This document shows positions 13,537 to 14,656 of a stretch of DNA of 14,656 nt, one piece after another. This stretch comes from JBOFDK01 sp051646925 (lineage in GTDB: Bacteria > Bacillota > Clostridia > Lachnospirales > Cellulosilyticaceae), in contig JBOFDK010000036.1 of assembly GCA_051646925.1 (NCBI GenBank), forward strand, positions 1-14,656. The letters are read 5' to 3'. Every line of letters begins with the position of its first letter. Within the stretch, counting starts at the first letter, position 1. A model generated the notes under the pieces. The model was not told where the DNA came from. It searched no databases and worked only from the letters and a program-made list of their open reading frames with translations. The position numbers and the translations under genes are program-made.

Positions 13537-14656
13537 TATTATATGTTATATTATGGCTATAATTATAGCGATAATAGGAGTAGGACCAGCTGGAGGCGTG
13601 GTTTTTGCAAATACAAATGTTGTAGTTAGGCTAACGGATTTTAAAATTAATACAGAAAATGGCCAAGTTTCAGAAGGTGATGTTTTTGACGCTGAAGTAA
13701 GAGCTGTGTTTAATAGCCCGATTAGTGAAGAAGAATATAGAGAAGTGTATAACCGCGAGATTAGGGTATCGGGAGATGTTAGAGTTGACAGTGGGTACGT
13801 TGTGAAAACAGGTATTACAAATAGTGAAAATTTATATACAGGTATTGATATCAAAATTGAAGGCATAGAATGTGCAAAAACAGGTGGAACTATAGAGATT
13901 ACATTTGGAGATGCAGAAACAACATTTACTATGGAACGACCAGCAATAAATGCGTCTGAGGGATTAATGTTTATAAATCCAGAAACTATAAATTTAGTGG
14001 CAAATGAAAGGCAACAAATTAGTTTGCAAGTGAAAAATATAGCATCAACACAAACAAAAAAAGGTAATGTAACATTAAAAATAGTAGATAAAGAAGCGGC
14101 TAAACATATTAAACTTAAAAGAACAGAATTTGAAGTTCCATCTATTATGCCGAACTCAACAAAAGAACTAACGACAACTGTAGATATTTCAAGTTCAATA
14201 GCAAGAGGTAGTTACGATTTAAGTGTAGCAGTAGATGGAAAAGAGCATATCGTAAAATTAAAAGTAGATAGTAATTTTATGCCACCATCACTAACGATAG
14301 ATGCACGTAATACGAGTGGGCTGACAGCTGATAAAACAGAAAAAATAACTTTATCAATAAAAAATGTCGGACATGTTGCAGCAAAAAATGTAAAACTAAC
14401 GATGGATGGAGCAGGTGAAGTAATTATCACCGAAGGTAGTAACGTGCGATATATTGAAAATATAAATAGTAACGCACAATCAAATGTTGATATAAAGCTA
14501 AAAATAGTAGATAAAAAAGCAACATCAGTTCCACTTACGATGACGCTAACTTATTTGGATGATATGGGTAAAGAATTAACAGAAACACAAGTAATATATT
14601 TAAGTACAAATGGTGTTACAGAGTCAGTAGTAGCTGCCGATATGAGTGTAATTAAT
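13520..14656 (+). CDS. Secreted protein with CARDB/Ig-like repeats, partial at the window edge
   Basis: An ATG at 13520, preceded by the purine run GGGAAGGAAA (13504-13513), opens a frame with no stop through the last base: 379 codons, incomplete. Residues 1-30 form a signal peptide with a lysine-containing start, hydrophobic core (about 7-22) and likely cleavage after VVFA (A30). Residues 31-140 are a beta-rich region. Residues about 145-250 and 255-362 look like two CARDB/COG1361-type immunoglobulin-like domains. Each has the pattern ISLQVKN or ITLSIKN near its start, and the strand LKIVDK occurs in both parts. The gene overlaps the ABC ATPase by 17 bases. Secreted proteins of this kind next to a MacB-type ATPase are usually followed by an FtsX-like permease, or themselves end in a membrane helix; neither can be seen here. 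The function is likely at the cell surface, coupled to the transporter. No enzymatic motif was recognised. Confidence 0.85.
   Translation, partial: MKNKYNIICYIMAIIIAIIGVGPAGGVVFANTNVVVRLTDFKINTENGQVSEGDVFDAEVRAVFNSPISEEEYREVYNREIRVSGDVRVDSGYVVKTGITNSENLYTGIDIKIEGIECAKTGGTIEITFGDAETTFTMERPAINASEGLMFINPETINLVANERQQISLQVKNIASTQTKKGNVTLKIVDKEAAKHIKLKRTEFEVPSIMPNSTKELTTTVDISSSIARGSYDLSVAVDGKEHIVKLKVDSNFMPPSLTIDARNTSGLTADKTEKITLSIKNVGHVAAKNVKLTMDGAGEVIITEGSNVRYIENINSNAQSNVDIKLKIVDKKATSVPLTMTLTYLDDMGKELTETQVIYLSTNGVTESVVAADMSVIN

Noticed and set aside
13546..13866. Minus-strand frame under the secreted protein gene
   Set aside because: It is the shadow of the + strand gene that has a signal peptide, a coupled start and a continuous frame to the window edge.

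Overview
The window is AT-rich DNA, roughly 30% G+C by eye, with strong AGGAGG-type ribosome binding sites, occasional TTG starts and Firmicutes-type gene families. These include a PerR-like regulator, an Lrp-type regulator paired with an aminotransferase, and clustered Csp-type subtilisins. This suggests a spore-forming or spore-descended member of the Clostridia, plausibly of the Lachnospirales type. The genus cannot be named from the sequence alone. Almost all genes lie on the + strand; only the perR-like gene is on the - strand.

Region 1 (1-3614) starts with a possible tail of an upstream gene and a perfect hairpin. It continues with a tight three-gene unit: a membrane-bound GGDEF diguanylate cyclase, an Lrp/AsnC regulator starting 3 bases later, and a PLP aminotransferase overlapping it by 4 bases. 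A symmetric hairpin ends this unit and also ends the convergent perR-like gene. Region 2 (3600-4314) holds that Fur-family gene. Its promoter is readable, and a Fur/PerR-type operator candidate lies over the expected transcription start, which points to autoregulation.

Region 3 (4315-6420) carries a single reading frame joining a GIY-YIG nuclease domain to a complete family-1 uracil-DNA glycosylase. An internal start could also release the glycosylase alone. Next comes ammonia-dependent asparagine synthetase (asnA), with its own promoter and terminator.

Region 4 (6507-12663) is a DnaQ-type 3'-5' exonuclease followed by three tandem paralogous S8 serine proteases of the Csp (germination protease-like) type, each with an intact Asp/His/Asn/Ser set. 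The second and third proteases are separated by a 35-bp tandem repeat array of just under five units. It begins inside the last codons of one gene and ends just before the ribosome binding site of the next. Region 5 (12811-14656) is a MacB/LolD-type ABC ATPase overlapping by 17 bases a secreted protein with CARDB/Ig-like repeats. That protein stays open to the window edge, and a permease may follow outside the window.

The points most worth a second look are the GIY-YIG/uracil glycosylase fusion with a possible dual product, the 35-bp array between protease genes, and the triplicated proteases whose active-site serine contexts have diverged. No clearly new multi-gene system could be demonstrated.
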